A stretch of 64,000 bases of DNA from Pandoraea sp. GTDB taxonomy: Bacteria > Pseudomonadota > Gammaproteobacteria > Burkholderiales > Burkholderiaceae. A model generated the notes under the pieces. It was given only the letters and a program-made list of their open reading frames with translations, had not been told where the DNA came from and made no database searches. The position numbers and the translations under genes are program-made. Below, piece after piece: positions 31,784 through 41,422 of the stretch. The DNA lies in contig JARLJF010000081.1 in assembly GCA_031291335.1 (NCBI GenBank), forward strand, positions 37,434 to 101,433, given 5' to 3'. Each line of letters begins with the position of its first letter. The first letter of the stretch is position 1.

Positions 31784-32470
31784 TCAGGTCTCGCTCCACA
31801 GACGCAGCAGGTTGTGATAACTGCCCACAAGCGTGCGGCGCGCCGTCTCGTCTGCGTCCGTCGCGTTCAGTCGCTGAATGGCGTTGTCCATGTCGAACAA
31901 CAGCGTGCGCTGCGTGTCGTCTCTCACAAGGCTCTGCACCCAGAAGAAACACCCGACGCGCGAGCCACGCGTGATCGGGTTCACGCGGTGCAGACTGGTT
32001 GCCGGATACAGCACCATCTCGCCCGCCGCCAGCTTCACCTGATGCGCACCGTATTGATCCTCGATCACGAGTTCGCCGCCGTCGTATTCGTCCGGCGAGG
32101 CCAGAAAGAGCGTTGCCGATATGTCCGTGCGAATGCGCATGCCGCTGCCCGGTTGCAGACGAATGGCGCCGTCCACGTGATTACCGAAGTGCATGCCTTC
32201 GCCGTAGCGGTTGAACATCGGCGCGTAGACCTTGTTCGGCAGTGCGGCGCTAATGAATAGTGGATGGCGTTCGAGCGCGCCGAGAATCACGTCGCCCAGT
32301 TCGCGCGCGACGGCGGAGCGCTCGTCGATCTGCTGATTCTGTTTGACGGGCGCACCCTGATAGCCCGCCGTGGCGAGCCCGCTGACCCAGGCATCACCCG
32401 CGTTATCGAGCTTGGCGCGAACCCAACGCACCTGATCGGCGTTGAGCACATCCGGTATACGGAGCAACAT
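31784..32470 (-). CDS. piuC: Fe2+-dependent dioxygenase (PKHD-type hydroxylase PiuC)
   Basis: MLLRIPDVLNADQVRWVRAKL..YGEGMHFGNHVDGAIR..ISATLFLASPDEYDGGELVIEDQYG..VLYPATSLHRVNPITRGSRVGCFFWVQSLVRD. Confidence 0.93.
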   Translation of the reverse strand: MLLRIPDVLNADQVRWVRAKLDNAGDAWVSGLATAGYQGAPVKQNQQIDERSAVARELGDVILGALERHPLFISAALPNKVYAPMFNRYGEGMHFGNHVDGAIRLQPGSGMRIRTDISATLFLASPDEYDGGELVIEDQYGAHQVKLAAGEMVLYPATSLHRVNPITRGSRVGCFFWVQSLVRDDTQRTLLFDMDNAIQRLNATDADETARRTLVGSYHNLLRLWSET

Positions 32471-32621
32471 GAGCTGACATCCCTCGAGAATGCACAAGGC
32501 GCGAACCCGGCGATACCGCCGGCTCGCGCCTCGTATTGTGCGTCATTTTTCGTGAACCGCGATGGCGCAGCGCTCGACCGGTGGCTACCCGCTCGTGCGC
32601 GGCTGCGCCACCCCAATCCCG

Positions 32622-34880
32622 TCAGAAGCGGTACGTGCCGGTAAGCAACGCCGTGCGTCCGATCCCCGGTGTCGCACGGCCGCCATCCGACTGAATCAGC
32701 CCGTCGAAGTAGTTCTTGTTGAACACGTTGAGCAGGTTGAAGCGAATGTCGTACTTCGGCTGATGGTAGGCGATCGTGGCATCCCAGCGCGTGTAGCCGC
32801 CCACGCGAATCAGGTTCGTATTTGCTGCGTAACGCATCGACATGTAGTTCATACCGCCGCCCACTTCCCAGTGCCCGAGGGTGTAGGTCGACCAGAGGGT
32901 GAGCGAATGGCGCGGCGTATTCGCCAGCACATTGCCCTGCGTGCCGTCATTCGCCTGCAGCACCTGCGAATTCAGGAACATGTAGCCGCCCATCACCTGC
33001 CAGTTCGACGTGATGTGACCCGTGGCGCTCACTTCGGCACCGCGAATGCGCACTTTGCCCGCGTCGCTGTATTCGCCGGTCGTGCCGGTCTGCGTGCGCG
33101 AATTGTTCTGCGTGACCTGGAAAAGCGCGGTGTTGATCGACAGGTTGTCGTCGAACAGATTCCACTTGCTGCCGACTTCAAATGACTGATTCGTCTCGGG
33201 CGGCAATGCCTGCGTGTTGTTCGTGACGGTCAGCGTTTCGAGCGACGGGTTGAACGACGTGCCGTACGAGAAGTAATACGACTGCGCTTCGCTTGGCTGA
33301 TAGATCAGGCCCGTGCGCACGCTCGTGTAGTTGACCGTTTGCGTCGCGTAACCCGGCGCGCTGATGCTGTTCGAGAGTTGCGCCTTGTATCGGTCCCAGC
33401 GCAAACCCCCAACGATCTTCCACTGCTTGTTCAACTCGATGGTGTCGTTCGCATAGAACGCGACCGTCTCCGCCGAGCCCTGCGCCAGGTTGCCGACGCT
33501 GTTCGTCACGTTCGGCAGATTCGAGTAATACGCCGTACTGTCGGCCGGAATCCAGCCGAGGAAACCCGAGGCCTGCCCCGCGCCCGTGCGCAAATAGGTC
33601 TGGTTCTCGTAGGTATCGCGCCCGAGTTCCGCCCCGGCGATCACCGTGTGCTTGAACGGCCCGGTCGAGAACGTCTTCACGACATCGGTCTGGTTGAACA
33701 ACGACGTGTCGGTGATCTTCCGGTCATGGCTCTGCAACTGCACCCAGAGCTGATCGAGCGAATACGACGGAATGCCCGCCGTGGCCCCGGTAGGCAGCGC
33801 CGTGAAGCCGCCCGTGCCGTTGGGTACGCCGACGGCATGCGGTGCCGTTTCAATGGCGTCGATGACATAGCGGCTGTACTGCGTCTGGTTGGTGATCTTC
33901 AGGCTGTCGTCGACCTTGTGCTCGATCTTCGCCGAGAAGCTCATGACGTCCTGCACCGTGCGGTCGGTGGTCAGGCCGTAAAACTGGTTCTTCGCGATCG
34001 GCAACGGGCTGCCGTTATAGCCGACGGTGCCGTAGTCCGGCATGTCGCGGTTATGTTCGATAAGCGCCGAGAGCGTGATCTGCGTGGGCGTGCCGATGCC
34101 CAGCTTGAGCGTCGGTGCGACGCCCCAATCCTGATTGTTCATGACGTCGCGCGTGGTGTGAATATCTTGCGCGAAGCCATTGATCCGGAAGGCCGCGGTG
34201 TCCGACAGCGGATGGTTGAAGTCGAACGACGTGCGGTACCGGTCGTTGGTGCCGATGGTGCCGGAGATTTCGTTGAGCGGCTTGAGATTCGCCTGCTTGC
34301 TGACCTGATTGATCACGCCGCCAGTCGAGCCACGTCCGAACAGCATTGACGACGGACCTTCGAGCACTTCGATGGAGTCGAGGTAGAACGTGTCGCGATA
34401 GTACTGACCGCGATCGCGGAAGCCGTCGAGATAGATGTCGGTGCGCGCCGTGAAGCCACGCAAGTTGATGTTGTTACCGATCTGCCCGCCCTCGGCGCCG
34501 CCGATGGTGATGGCCGGTGAATTGCGCAGCGCATCGGCAAACGACGTCGCCCCCTGCGCCTGCATCACGGCCTTGTCGATCACCGTGACAGACTGCGGGA
34601 TGTCGCGAATCGCGGTCGGGACCTTGCCGCCAACGGTCGAAACGTCACGCTGATACTCGTCGCGAATCGACGTGCCGGACACATCCGTCTGCGGCAACGC
34701 TGCCGATGGCGTGGCGGCGGGTGCCGCGCTTTGCGTCGCGCCCTGAGGTTGGGCCGGGGCCGGGGCCGGGGCCGGGGCCGGGTCCGCGCTCTGCGCCATG
34801 GCCGGCGAGGCGTAGGTGACGGCGAGCGGCGTGGCGAAGAGCGCCATCATTGCCAGAGCCAGCGGCTTGCGTTGCATCAT
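32622..34880 (-). CDS. TonB-dependent siderophore receptor, Fiu/PiuA-like
   Basis: Signal peptide, IRDIPQSVTVIDKAVMQAQGATSFADALRNSPAIT plug, EVLEGPSSMLFGRGSTGGVINQVSK, C-terminal TGTYRF; next to piuC. Confidence 0.93.
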   Translation of the reverse strand: MMQRKPLALAMMALFATPLAVTYASPAMAQSADPAPAPAPAPAQPQGATQSAAPAATPSAALPQTDVSGTSIRDEYQRDVSTVGGKVPTAIRDIPQSVTVIDKAVMQAQGATSFADALRNSPAITIGGAEGGQIGNNINLRGFTARTDIYLDGFRDRGQYYRDTFYLDSIEVLEGPSSMLFGRGSTGGVINQVSKQANLKPLNEISGTIGTNDRYRTSFDFNHPLSDTAAFRINGFAQDIHTTRDVMNNQDWGVAPTLKLGIGTPTQITLSALIEHNRDMPDYGTVGYNGSPLPIAKNQFYGLTTDRTVQDVMSFSAKIEHKVDDSLKITNQTQYSRYVIDAIETAPHAVGVPNGTGGFTALPTGATAGIPSYSLDQLWVQLQSHDRKITDTSLFNQTDVVKTFSTGPFKHTVIAGAELGRDTYENQTYLRTGAGQASGFLGWIPADSTAYYSNLPNVTNSVGNLAQGSAETVAFYANDTIELNKQWKIVGGLRWDRYKAQLSNSISAPGYATQTVNYTSVRTGLIYQPSEAQSYYFSYGTSFNPSLETLTVTNNTQALPPETNQSFEVGSKWNLFDDNLSINTALFQVTQNNSRTQTGTTGEYSDAGKVRIRGAEVSATGHITSNWQVMGGYMFLNSQVLQANDGTQGNVLANTPRHSLTLWSTYTLGHWEVGGGMNYMSMRYAANTNLIRVGGYTRWDATIAYHQPKYDIRFNLLNVFNKNYFDGLIQSDGGRATPGIGRTALLTGTYRF
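34752..34782. repeat. Hexanucleotide repeat GGCCGG inside the receptor gene
   Basis: Five near-perfect GGCCGG units encoding PAPAPAPAPA just after the signal peptide. Confidence 0.85.
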
Positions 34881-35010
34881 GATCGGTTTCGAAGCGTCGT
34901 TATCGGAATGAGGAAGGCAGAAATCACGCCGACGGATGACAGCCCCGGAAACACATGTCTTTTCATGCCCCGCATTCCCGTTCATCACCCTCGACATGGG
35001 GCGCGAATAT

Positions 35011-35032
35011 AAATAGGAATGATTTTCATTAC
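35011..35032 (-). promoter_or_regulatory. Fur-box-like site upstream of the TonB receptor
   Basis: AAATAGGAATGATTTTCATTAC containing palindrome AATGA-TTT-TCATT, about 140 bp 5' of the receptor start. Confidence 0.65.
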
Positions 35033-35445
35033 AAGACACCCGATTTGCGGTAACCCTCTGAAATCACACGCTTTTTAGTAACGCGCCGTAATACACCGGC
35101 ACCAATGCGGTGCGCGCAATTCGTAAGGTGATGAAAGCATGGTGATTGCTTATTCGACACCCGATCGGTATTCGCCGCATAGCGTTCGCAAACACAAGGG
35201 TTTTCCCTAGGGCCAAGGACGCAACGACTGCGGAACTTTTGAGCAAATCCCGCGTTTTCGACATGCGGTGTCCGTTTCGACTGTCGATATTGACGGACCG
35301 GCCTGGTCATATCGATATGACGTTCATGCAGCTATGCAAAGACGAATCGCTTATTGGCACACGCGGCCGACGTCGCGATACAAGACAATCACTCGCATGC
35401 GCGGCATTTCCGCCGCGGCGTCACCGTCTTTCATCTCGCTTCGTT

Positions 35446-36510
35446 ATGTCCCGTCAGATAGATTCCACCCAGCCCGACCAAGCGCATCACGCCGCTGAAA
35501 CTGTCCCGCAACATCCGCAGCGCCGCCGCTTTCTCCAGCGTGCAGGCACGGCCATGCTTGCGGGTGGTGCCGTCCAGGCCTTCGGTGTCGCGGGGGCATT
35601 GACGCTCAGCGATAACGCTCGCGCGGCTGCCACGCCGCTCACGCTGCGCATCGGCTATCAGAAGTCGTCGACGCTCATCGTGCTCGCCAAGGCGCGCGGC
35701 ACGCTGGTGCAAGCGCTCGCGCCGCATAACGTCACGCTGACTTGGCATGAGTTCACGAGCGGGCTGCCGCTGCTCGAAGCGCTCAACGTGGGCAGCATCG
35801 ATTTCTCGGCCGACGTCGCCGACACGGTGCCCGTGTTCGCACAAGCGGCGGGGGCACGCATCGCCTATGTCGCTCGCGAAACACCGTCGCCGGATGCCGA
35901 AGCGATCCTCGTGCCGCAGAACTCACCGATCAAGACGCTCGCGGATCTCAAGGGCAAGCGCATTGCCGTGACCAAGGGCGCGGGAGTGCATTACCTGCTG
36001 ATCGCGGCGCTGCAAAGCGTGGGCCTTCGCATCAATGACGTGCAGCCCGCCTACCTCACGCCTGCCGACGGACGCGCGGCGTTTGCCAGCGGCAACGTCG
36101 ACGCGTGGGTGACGTGGGATCCGTTCCTCGCGAGCGTCGAGCGTCAGGACAAGGTGCGCACGCTCACCACGGCACGCGGCCTCGCGGGCTATCAACGCTA
36201 CTACCTCGCGACCCCAGCATTTGCCCGCGATCATGACGCCGTGCTGCGTGCGGTCTACCAGACACTGAGCGAAACCGGTCAGTGGGTACGCGCCAACCCG
36301 CGCGACGCCGCCGCGCAGCTCGCCCCCATCTGGGGGTTGGACGTCGCCACGGTCGAGGCGGCCAACAAGCGACGCAGTTACGACGTGCAACCAGTGGTGC
36401 GCGACGCCATCGCCGAGCAGCAGCGCATTGCCGATGTCTTCACACAGGCCGGTCTGCTGCCCAAGCGGGTCGACGCCGCCGACGCCACGATCTGGCAACC
36501 GTCGGCATAA
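35446..36510 (+). CDS. Aliphatic sulfonate/SsuA-like ABC substrate-binding protein with Tat-like signal
   Basis: RRRFLQRAGTAMLAGGAVQ signal; LRIGYQKSSTLIVLAKARGTL..GLPLLEALNVGSIDF..LKGKRIAVTKGAGVHYLL. Confidence 0.88.
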   Translation: MSRQIDSTQPDQAHHAAETVPQHPQRRRFLQRAGTAMLAGGAVQAFGVAGALTLSDNARAAATPLTLRIGYQKSSTLIVLAKARGTLVQALAPHNVTLTWHEFTSGLPLLEALNVGSIDFSADVADTVPVFAQAAGARIAYVARETPSPDAEAILVPQNSPIKTLADLKGKRIAVTKGAGVHYLLIAALQSVGLRINDVQPAYLTPADGRAAFASGNVDAWVTWDPFLASVERQDKVRTLTTARGLAGYQRYYLATPAFARDHDAVLRAVYQTLSETGQWVRANPRDAAAQLAPIWGLDVATVEAANKRRSYDVQPVVRDAIAEQQRIADVFTQAGLLPKRVDAADATIWQPSA

Positions 36511-36876
36511 CCGCCCGCGTGAACGGTTGCGACGCAGCATCGACGGTATCGGCGGCACATGGCATAGCCATATGTCTGTGTCGTCAGGAAGACATCCATA
36601 TGATGCTATTCCCACAATATTGTGCGAATTTCTCAGGTATTCCCGACGGAATTCATACACGTGTTTATACTTGCGCATGTAGTACCTGAAGCATTCGGCC
36701 GGAGCCCCCCCGGAACGGCCTTGGCGTCTCGCCATATGGCAGACTTTCCGGCGCCGACGGTAGCGCTCGCTGCCTTCCGGAAACGTCGGTCTGGCTCGAC
36801 GACATCATGAAATTCGCGACCCCGGTGCAACACGCGAAAGTGTGCGCCGGTGTTGCCTATTCGCCGTCCAGGGACA

Positions 36877-39800
36877 ATGCAAGCCACCAGATCGCTTTAC
36901 CTGCTCGGTCCGATGCGGGTCGAACAAGGCAAACAGGCCTGCGCCGTGAAGTACACGAAAGCGCGCGGGTTACTGGCCTATCTCGCCCTCCAACCGGGCT
37001 ATCACACGCGCGGCGCGCTCGCCGACCTGTTCTGGCCCGACGAAGACGGCCAAGGCGGTCGCGACAAGCTCAAGCGCATGCTCTTCCATCTGCGCGACAC
37101 CCTCGGCGACGAACTCTTCGAATCGGATCGTCAGGTCGTGCGCCTGCGCCCCGAAACCGGCCTCTGGATCGACGCCCACGTCTTCGCGAGCATGATCGAG
37201 CAGGCGAATCGCACGCTCGACGGCGTAACGGGTTTGGATCTCGCCGCCCATCTCCAACATCTGGCCGACTCGGTCGCGCTTTACCAGGGGCCATTCCTGC
37301 ACGGCCTGTCGGTGCGCGACACGCCCGATCTCGAACAGTGGATCGAGCTGCAACGCGACGAATACCAGCGTCGCCGCGTCTTCGGGGAACGACTCCTCGC
37401 CGACGGTTACGCGCGTCTGGGCGATCTGGATCAGGCACTCGCCCACGCACGACAACTGGTGGCGCTCGCCCCGTTCGATGAATCGGGCTGGCAGTGCCTG
37501 CTGGCGCTGCTGCTGCGTGCCGGACGTCGCGACGAAGCCGAAACCGAATACCGCCGCCTGTGCGACATCCTCCACGATGAACTCGGTGAGTTGCCCGGCG
37601 AGGCGCTCACGCAGTTGCTGGAGACGCCGCCCGCGCGAATGGAACAGCGCGCCACGGGGCCCGAGCGTCGGCAACTGACGGTTGTAGCCATCGAATTCGC
37701 ACCTAACGGCATCGACGATCCCGATCAGCTCGTGGGCATGATGCGCCCGCCGCTCGTGCAATGCGAAACGATCCTGCGTCAGTCCTGGGGCTACACGATG
37801 CGCACGCCCATGGGTGGCCTGCTCGGTTATTTCGGCTATCCCACCGCGCTGGAAGGCGCGGGACGCCACGCCGTCGAAGCGGCCCTGCGCTGCGTGCAGG
37901 CCAGCACCGCACGCGTGGGCATCGGTGTGGGCGTTCACACCGGACTCGTCATCAGTTCGGTCGCGGACGACAGTCCCGACACGGGCGGACGCGTCTCACG
38001 CACGGCCACGCAACTGGCCGACATGGCGCTGCCCGGCGAAGTCGTGATCTGCGACGCAACGCAACGCCTCATCGGCGTGGCGATCGCCACGGCGCCGCAT
38101 GGCAGTGTGCGCGAACGCCATGCCAATCGAGAGATTCCGGTGTTTCGCGTCAATCCCGATCCGACGCCGGAGCGCCGTTCGCGCCGCCGTGCAGCCATGA
38201 TCTTCGGGCGGGACGCCGTGCTGGCCGAACTCGCTTGTGCACATGCCGCCATGCGCGACGCCAGTACCGGTCAGGGCATGCTCTCGCTGGTGATCGGCGA
38301 AGCGGGTATCGGTAAGTCGGCGCTGGTACGTCACTTCATCGAGACGCGCGGTCTGCGCGTGATCGATCTGGCCTGTGCGCAGGACGGCGCGGGCACGCCC
38401 TTCCATCCGATTGCTCGCTGGCTACGCACACAGACGTCCGCCGACGCCTCACAACTCCCGCAGCCCGCCCTGCTCGCGCATCGTCGCTTGCGGGCGTTGT
38501 TCGACATGCACGCCGACGGCAACGTGCCGCACGCGTGGAAGCAGGCGGTGCTCGACGAAGCCCCTGCCCTGCTCGCGGCGCTGCTGCCCGATGGCGGTGT
38601 GCTCATGATCGACGACGCCCACTGGGCCGATCCGTCGACGCAGGAATTGCTCGCGCTCATGGCGGAAAATCCGCCGGGCGGTCGTCTCCTGATCGTGTGC
38701 GCGCGGCCCGAGTTCGAACTGCCGTGGCATCACACCACGGGCTTGCGCCGAATCGATCTGGCGCCGCTCGATGCCGGTGCCTCCGCCTCTATCGTGCGCG
38801 CGGCCACCCCGCGCGTGGCGCTACCGGCAGCGATGCGTGAGCGCATCGTGCATCTCGCCGAGGGCGTACCGCTGTTCTTGCAGGAACTGGCGCGCGCCAC
38901 GGCGGCGCAACAAGGCGGACGCGCCCACGCCGGCGCCATGCCGATGCCGGCCAGTCTTCAGGAATTGATGATGGCGCGCATCGATGCGGCGGGCAGCGCC
39001 AAGCCTGTCGCCCACTTCGCGTCGTGCCTCGGTCCGGAGTTTCAGGCCGACGTGCTCGCCGCCGCGAGCGGACGTTCGATGGCGCTCGTCGAACGCGCGC
39101 TCGACACGCTGGTGGCTTGCGCGCTCGTGCAACGTCAGGACAGCGGACGATATATCTTCCGTCACGCGCTGCTGCACAAGGCCGCCTACGACGCCCAGCC
39201 GCAGGAACGCCGTCAGGATGCGCACCGCCGGATCGCGCTCGCGATGCGCGAACATGACGCGACCGCGGTGCAGACCGAACCCGAAGTGCTCGCCTGGCAT
39301 TTCCGTCAGGCCGACGAACCGGACGCGGCCATCGAGCACTATCGCCTCGCCGGCGAATATGCGACGGAGCGTCAGGCATTCCGTGAAGCGTGCGCGCACT
39401 ATCAGAGCGCACTGGACGTCTTGCGGCAGACGGGTACCAGCGCACAGACCGCGCAACACGAATTGCAACTGCGCATGGCGCTCGGCGTGCCGCTCGTCTC
39501 GCTGCATGGTTACGGCTCGGAGCCCGCGCGTCACAACTTCGAGACGGCGCTTGCCCTCGCGCAACCGATGGGCGACGACATCGCGCTCTTCCCCGTCTAC
39601 TGGGGTCTGTGGCTCGGCTCCAGTTCGTGGAGCGACTTCGACCGCAGCGTAGACCTCGCGCGCAAACTCATTCTCATCGCCGAACAGGCCAATGCCGCGC
39701 CGCTGCTCGCTCACGCGTACTACGCGCTGGGCAACAGCCTGTGCTGCCGCGGCGACTTCGGCGGTGCAGTCACGGCGCTGGAGACGGGCCTCGCGCATTA

Positions 39801-40638
39801 CCGCCCCGAATATGCCGACGCCGGCCTCGGGGAAGACGCTCGCGTCACCGGACTGTCGTTCCTCTCGTGGGCGTACTGGTTCACCGGCCGTCACGATGCA
39901 TCGCTCGACGCCAGCGAACAAGCGCTCTCCTTGGGGCGTCAGCAGGGCCGTCGCTACTCCTTCTCGTTTGCTCTGGTGTTCGCGGCGATGTTGCGGCGCT
40001 TGCGACGCGAGGTTGCGCCTGCCGAGGCGCTGGCCAGCGAAGCGACCGAAGTGGCGACAGAGGCAGGCGTTGCCCTCTGGGCGCTTGCCGGGCAGACGAT
40101 TCGCGGCTGGGCACTCGCCTCGCGCGGCGATGTGAACGGGCTTGAGCGCATCACCGATAGCGTGGGCCGTCTGAGCGAAATCATGGGCGGTGTCGAAGGC
40201 ATGTTCTTCGGCTTGCTTGTGGAAGCATGCGCCGGCACGGGCGACATCGCGCTCGGGTTGCACGCGGCCGAGCGCGGCGCCCACGTGGCAGCGCGACGCA
40301 GCGACGCCCATTGGCAAGCGGAATTCCTGCGCCAGAAGGGCGACTTCCTGCGCGCAGGTCATCACCCCGACGACGCGGTGCGTCCGTGGCTGGAGCATGC
40401 GTTGCAGATCGCACAGGCCCAGGTGTCGCCGATGCTCACCTTGCGTGCGTCGCTCAGTTTGCTGCGTCTGAGTGGCGGCAAGGCCCCCGGCGATGACGAA
40501 CATGTCGCGGCGCTGCGTCAGGCGCTCGACGCACTACAAGGCGGCGAGACGCTCGCCGACGTTCAGGAAGCGCGTGCGGTGCTCGCCGACGTGTCGGCAC
40601 CGCAGCGCGCCCGCCGCGCCGCTCGCTACGAAAGTTGA
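36877..40638 (+). CDS. BTAD (SARP-like) transcriptional regulator with cyclase-homology domain, AAA/STAND ATPase and TPR-like C-terminus
   Basis: LYLLGPMRVEQGKQACAVKYTKARGLLAYLAL..LADLFWPDEDGQGGRDKLKRMLFHLRDTLGDELF (HTH+BTAD); RRQLTVVAIEF..GGLLGYFGYP..VGIGVGVHTG (cyclase homology); LVIGEAGIGKS Walker A; GGVLMIDDAHWAD Walker B. ORF can start at GTG 36850 or ATG 36877. Confidence 0.88.
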   Translation: MQATRSLYLLGPMRVEQGKQACAVKYTKARGLLAYLALQPGYHTRGALADLFWPDEDGQGGRDKLKRMLFHLRDTLGDELFESDRQVVRLRPETGLWIDAHVFASMIEQANRTLDGVTGLDLAAHLQHLADSVALYQGPFLHGLSVRDTPDLEQWIELQRDEYQRRRVFGERLLADGYARLGDLDQALAHARQLVALAPFDESGWQCLLALLLRAGRRDEAETEYRRLCDILHDELGELPGEALTQLLETPPARMEQRATGPERRQLTVVAIEFAPNGIDDPDQLVGMMRPPLVQCETILRQSWGYTMRTPMGGLLGYFGYPTALEGAGRHAVEAALRCVQASTARVGIGVGVHTGLVISSVADDSPDTGGRVSRTATQLADMALPGEVVICDATQRLIGVAIATAPHGSVRERHANREIPVFRVNPDPTPERRSRRRAAMIFGRDAVLAELACAHAAMRDASTGQGMLSLVIGEAGIGKSALVRHFIETRGLRVIDLACAQDGAGTPFHPIARWLRTQTSADASQLPQPALLAHRRLRALFDMHADGNVPHAWKQAVLDEAPALLAALLPDGGVLMIDDAHWADPSTQELLALMAENPPGGRLLIVCARPEFELPWHHTTGLRRIDLAPLDAGASASIVRAATPRVALPAAMRERIVHLAEGVPLFLQELARATAAQQGGRAHAGAMPMPASLQELMMARIDAAGSAKPVAHFASCLGPEFQADVLAAASGRSMALVERALDTLVACALVQRQDSGRYIFRHALLHKAAYDAQPQERRQDAHRRIALAMREHDATAVQTEPEVLAWHFRQADEPDAAIEHYRLAGEYATERQAFREACAHYQSALDVLRQTGTSAQTAQHELQLRMALGVPLVSLHGYGSEPARHNFETALALAQPMGDDIALFPVYWGLWLGSSSWSDFDRSVDLARKLILIAEQANAAPLLAHAYYALGNSLCCRGDFGGAVTALETGLAHYRPEYADAGLGEDARVTGLSFLSWAYWFTGRHDASLDASEQALSLGRQQGRRYSFSFALVFAAMLRRLRREVAPAEALASEATEVATEAGVALWALAGQTIRGWALASRGDVNGLERITDSVGRLSEIMGGVEGMFFGLLVEACAGTGDIALGLHAAERGAHVAARRSDAHWQAEFLRQKGDFLRAGHHPDDAVRPWLEHALQIAQAQVSPMLTLRASLSLLRLSGGKAPGDDEHVAALRQALDALQGGETLADVQEARAVLADVSAPQRARRAARYES

Positions 40639-40780
40639 TCGGGCACCGGCAAGTCGTTGCCTGTGCGGAGCACGCTCAGCTCCGCGAATAGGCGCTATCA
40701 GGCACTTTGTATGTCCGCGAGGGGGCCGGCCGCTATATTAGGACGACCGGTGCCCCCCACCCCATACACCGATTCCCGAC

Positions 40781-41359
40781 ATGCCTATCGACCCCATGCG
40801 TTTGCCGTCCGGCGCCTCGCCGGACAGTCGCCTTGCCGCCAACGGCGCGCCGCTCACATTGGTGAATCCCGCGCGCGAGACCCGTGAGTCTGCCCTTCCG
40901 TTCGTGTCGCGCGAAGTCGTCGTCTCCGGCTGCGTCAACCGTCGTCATTCCTTCGATCTCTGTGCGCTCATGCGTCTGCCGACGCAACTGACCGGGCCGC
41001 TCGACGTCGTCTGCCTGTCGGGACGAAAAGTGCGAAGCGCGAGCGATTACAAAGGCGTGCGGCTGACAGCATTGCTCGACGTCGCACGACTGCGTCTGCC
41101 GCAGGCACGCGACTTCACACGCGCGTTCGTGCTGGCGCAAGGCGCTGACGGCTACACCGTCATGTTCTCGTGGCACGAGTTGTACAACACCCCGGTCGGC
41201 GTCGGCGCCCTCGTCGTCTATGAACGCGACGGCCTGCCACTCGGCGAAGACGAAGGAGGCATTGGCCTAATTTCGACGTGCGATCTACGCGTGGCACTAC
41301 GTCAGGTGCGAGCCCTGAAGCGGCTCACCGTCCATCTGGCCGATTCTCACGCGCTTTGA
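40781..41359 (+). CDS. SUOX-fold molybdopterin-binding-like small protein
   Basis: FVSREVVVSGCVNRRHSFDLCALMRLPTQ..LDVVCLSGRKVRSASDYKGVRLTALLDVARL..GYTVMFSWHELYNTPVGVGALVVYERDGLPL resembles the oxidoreductase molybdopterin-binding domain. Confidence 0.65.
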   Translation: MPIDPMRLPSGASPDSRLAANGAPLTLVNPARETRESALPFVSREVVVSGCVNRRHSFDLCALMRLPTQLTGPLDVVCLSGRKVRSASDYKGVRLTALLDVARLRLPQARDFTRAFVLAQGADGYTVMFSWHELYNTPVGVGALVVYERDGLPLGEDEGGIGLISTCDLRVALRQVRALKRLTVHLADSHAL

Positions 41360-41422
41360 CCCCCTTCGCGATTGCCGTGCGCCACCTACACTGGTGAAAC
41401 TCTTCTCACGGCAACGCGAATC

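Noticed and set aside
35064-35264. 66-aa minus-strand ORF between the TonB receptor and SsuA-like gene
   Set aside because: No Shine-Dalgarno or family resemblance; probably chance.
38821-40503. 560-aa minus-strand ORF
   Set aside because: Antisense to the SARP-like regulator, whose frame has clear domains.
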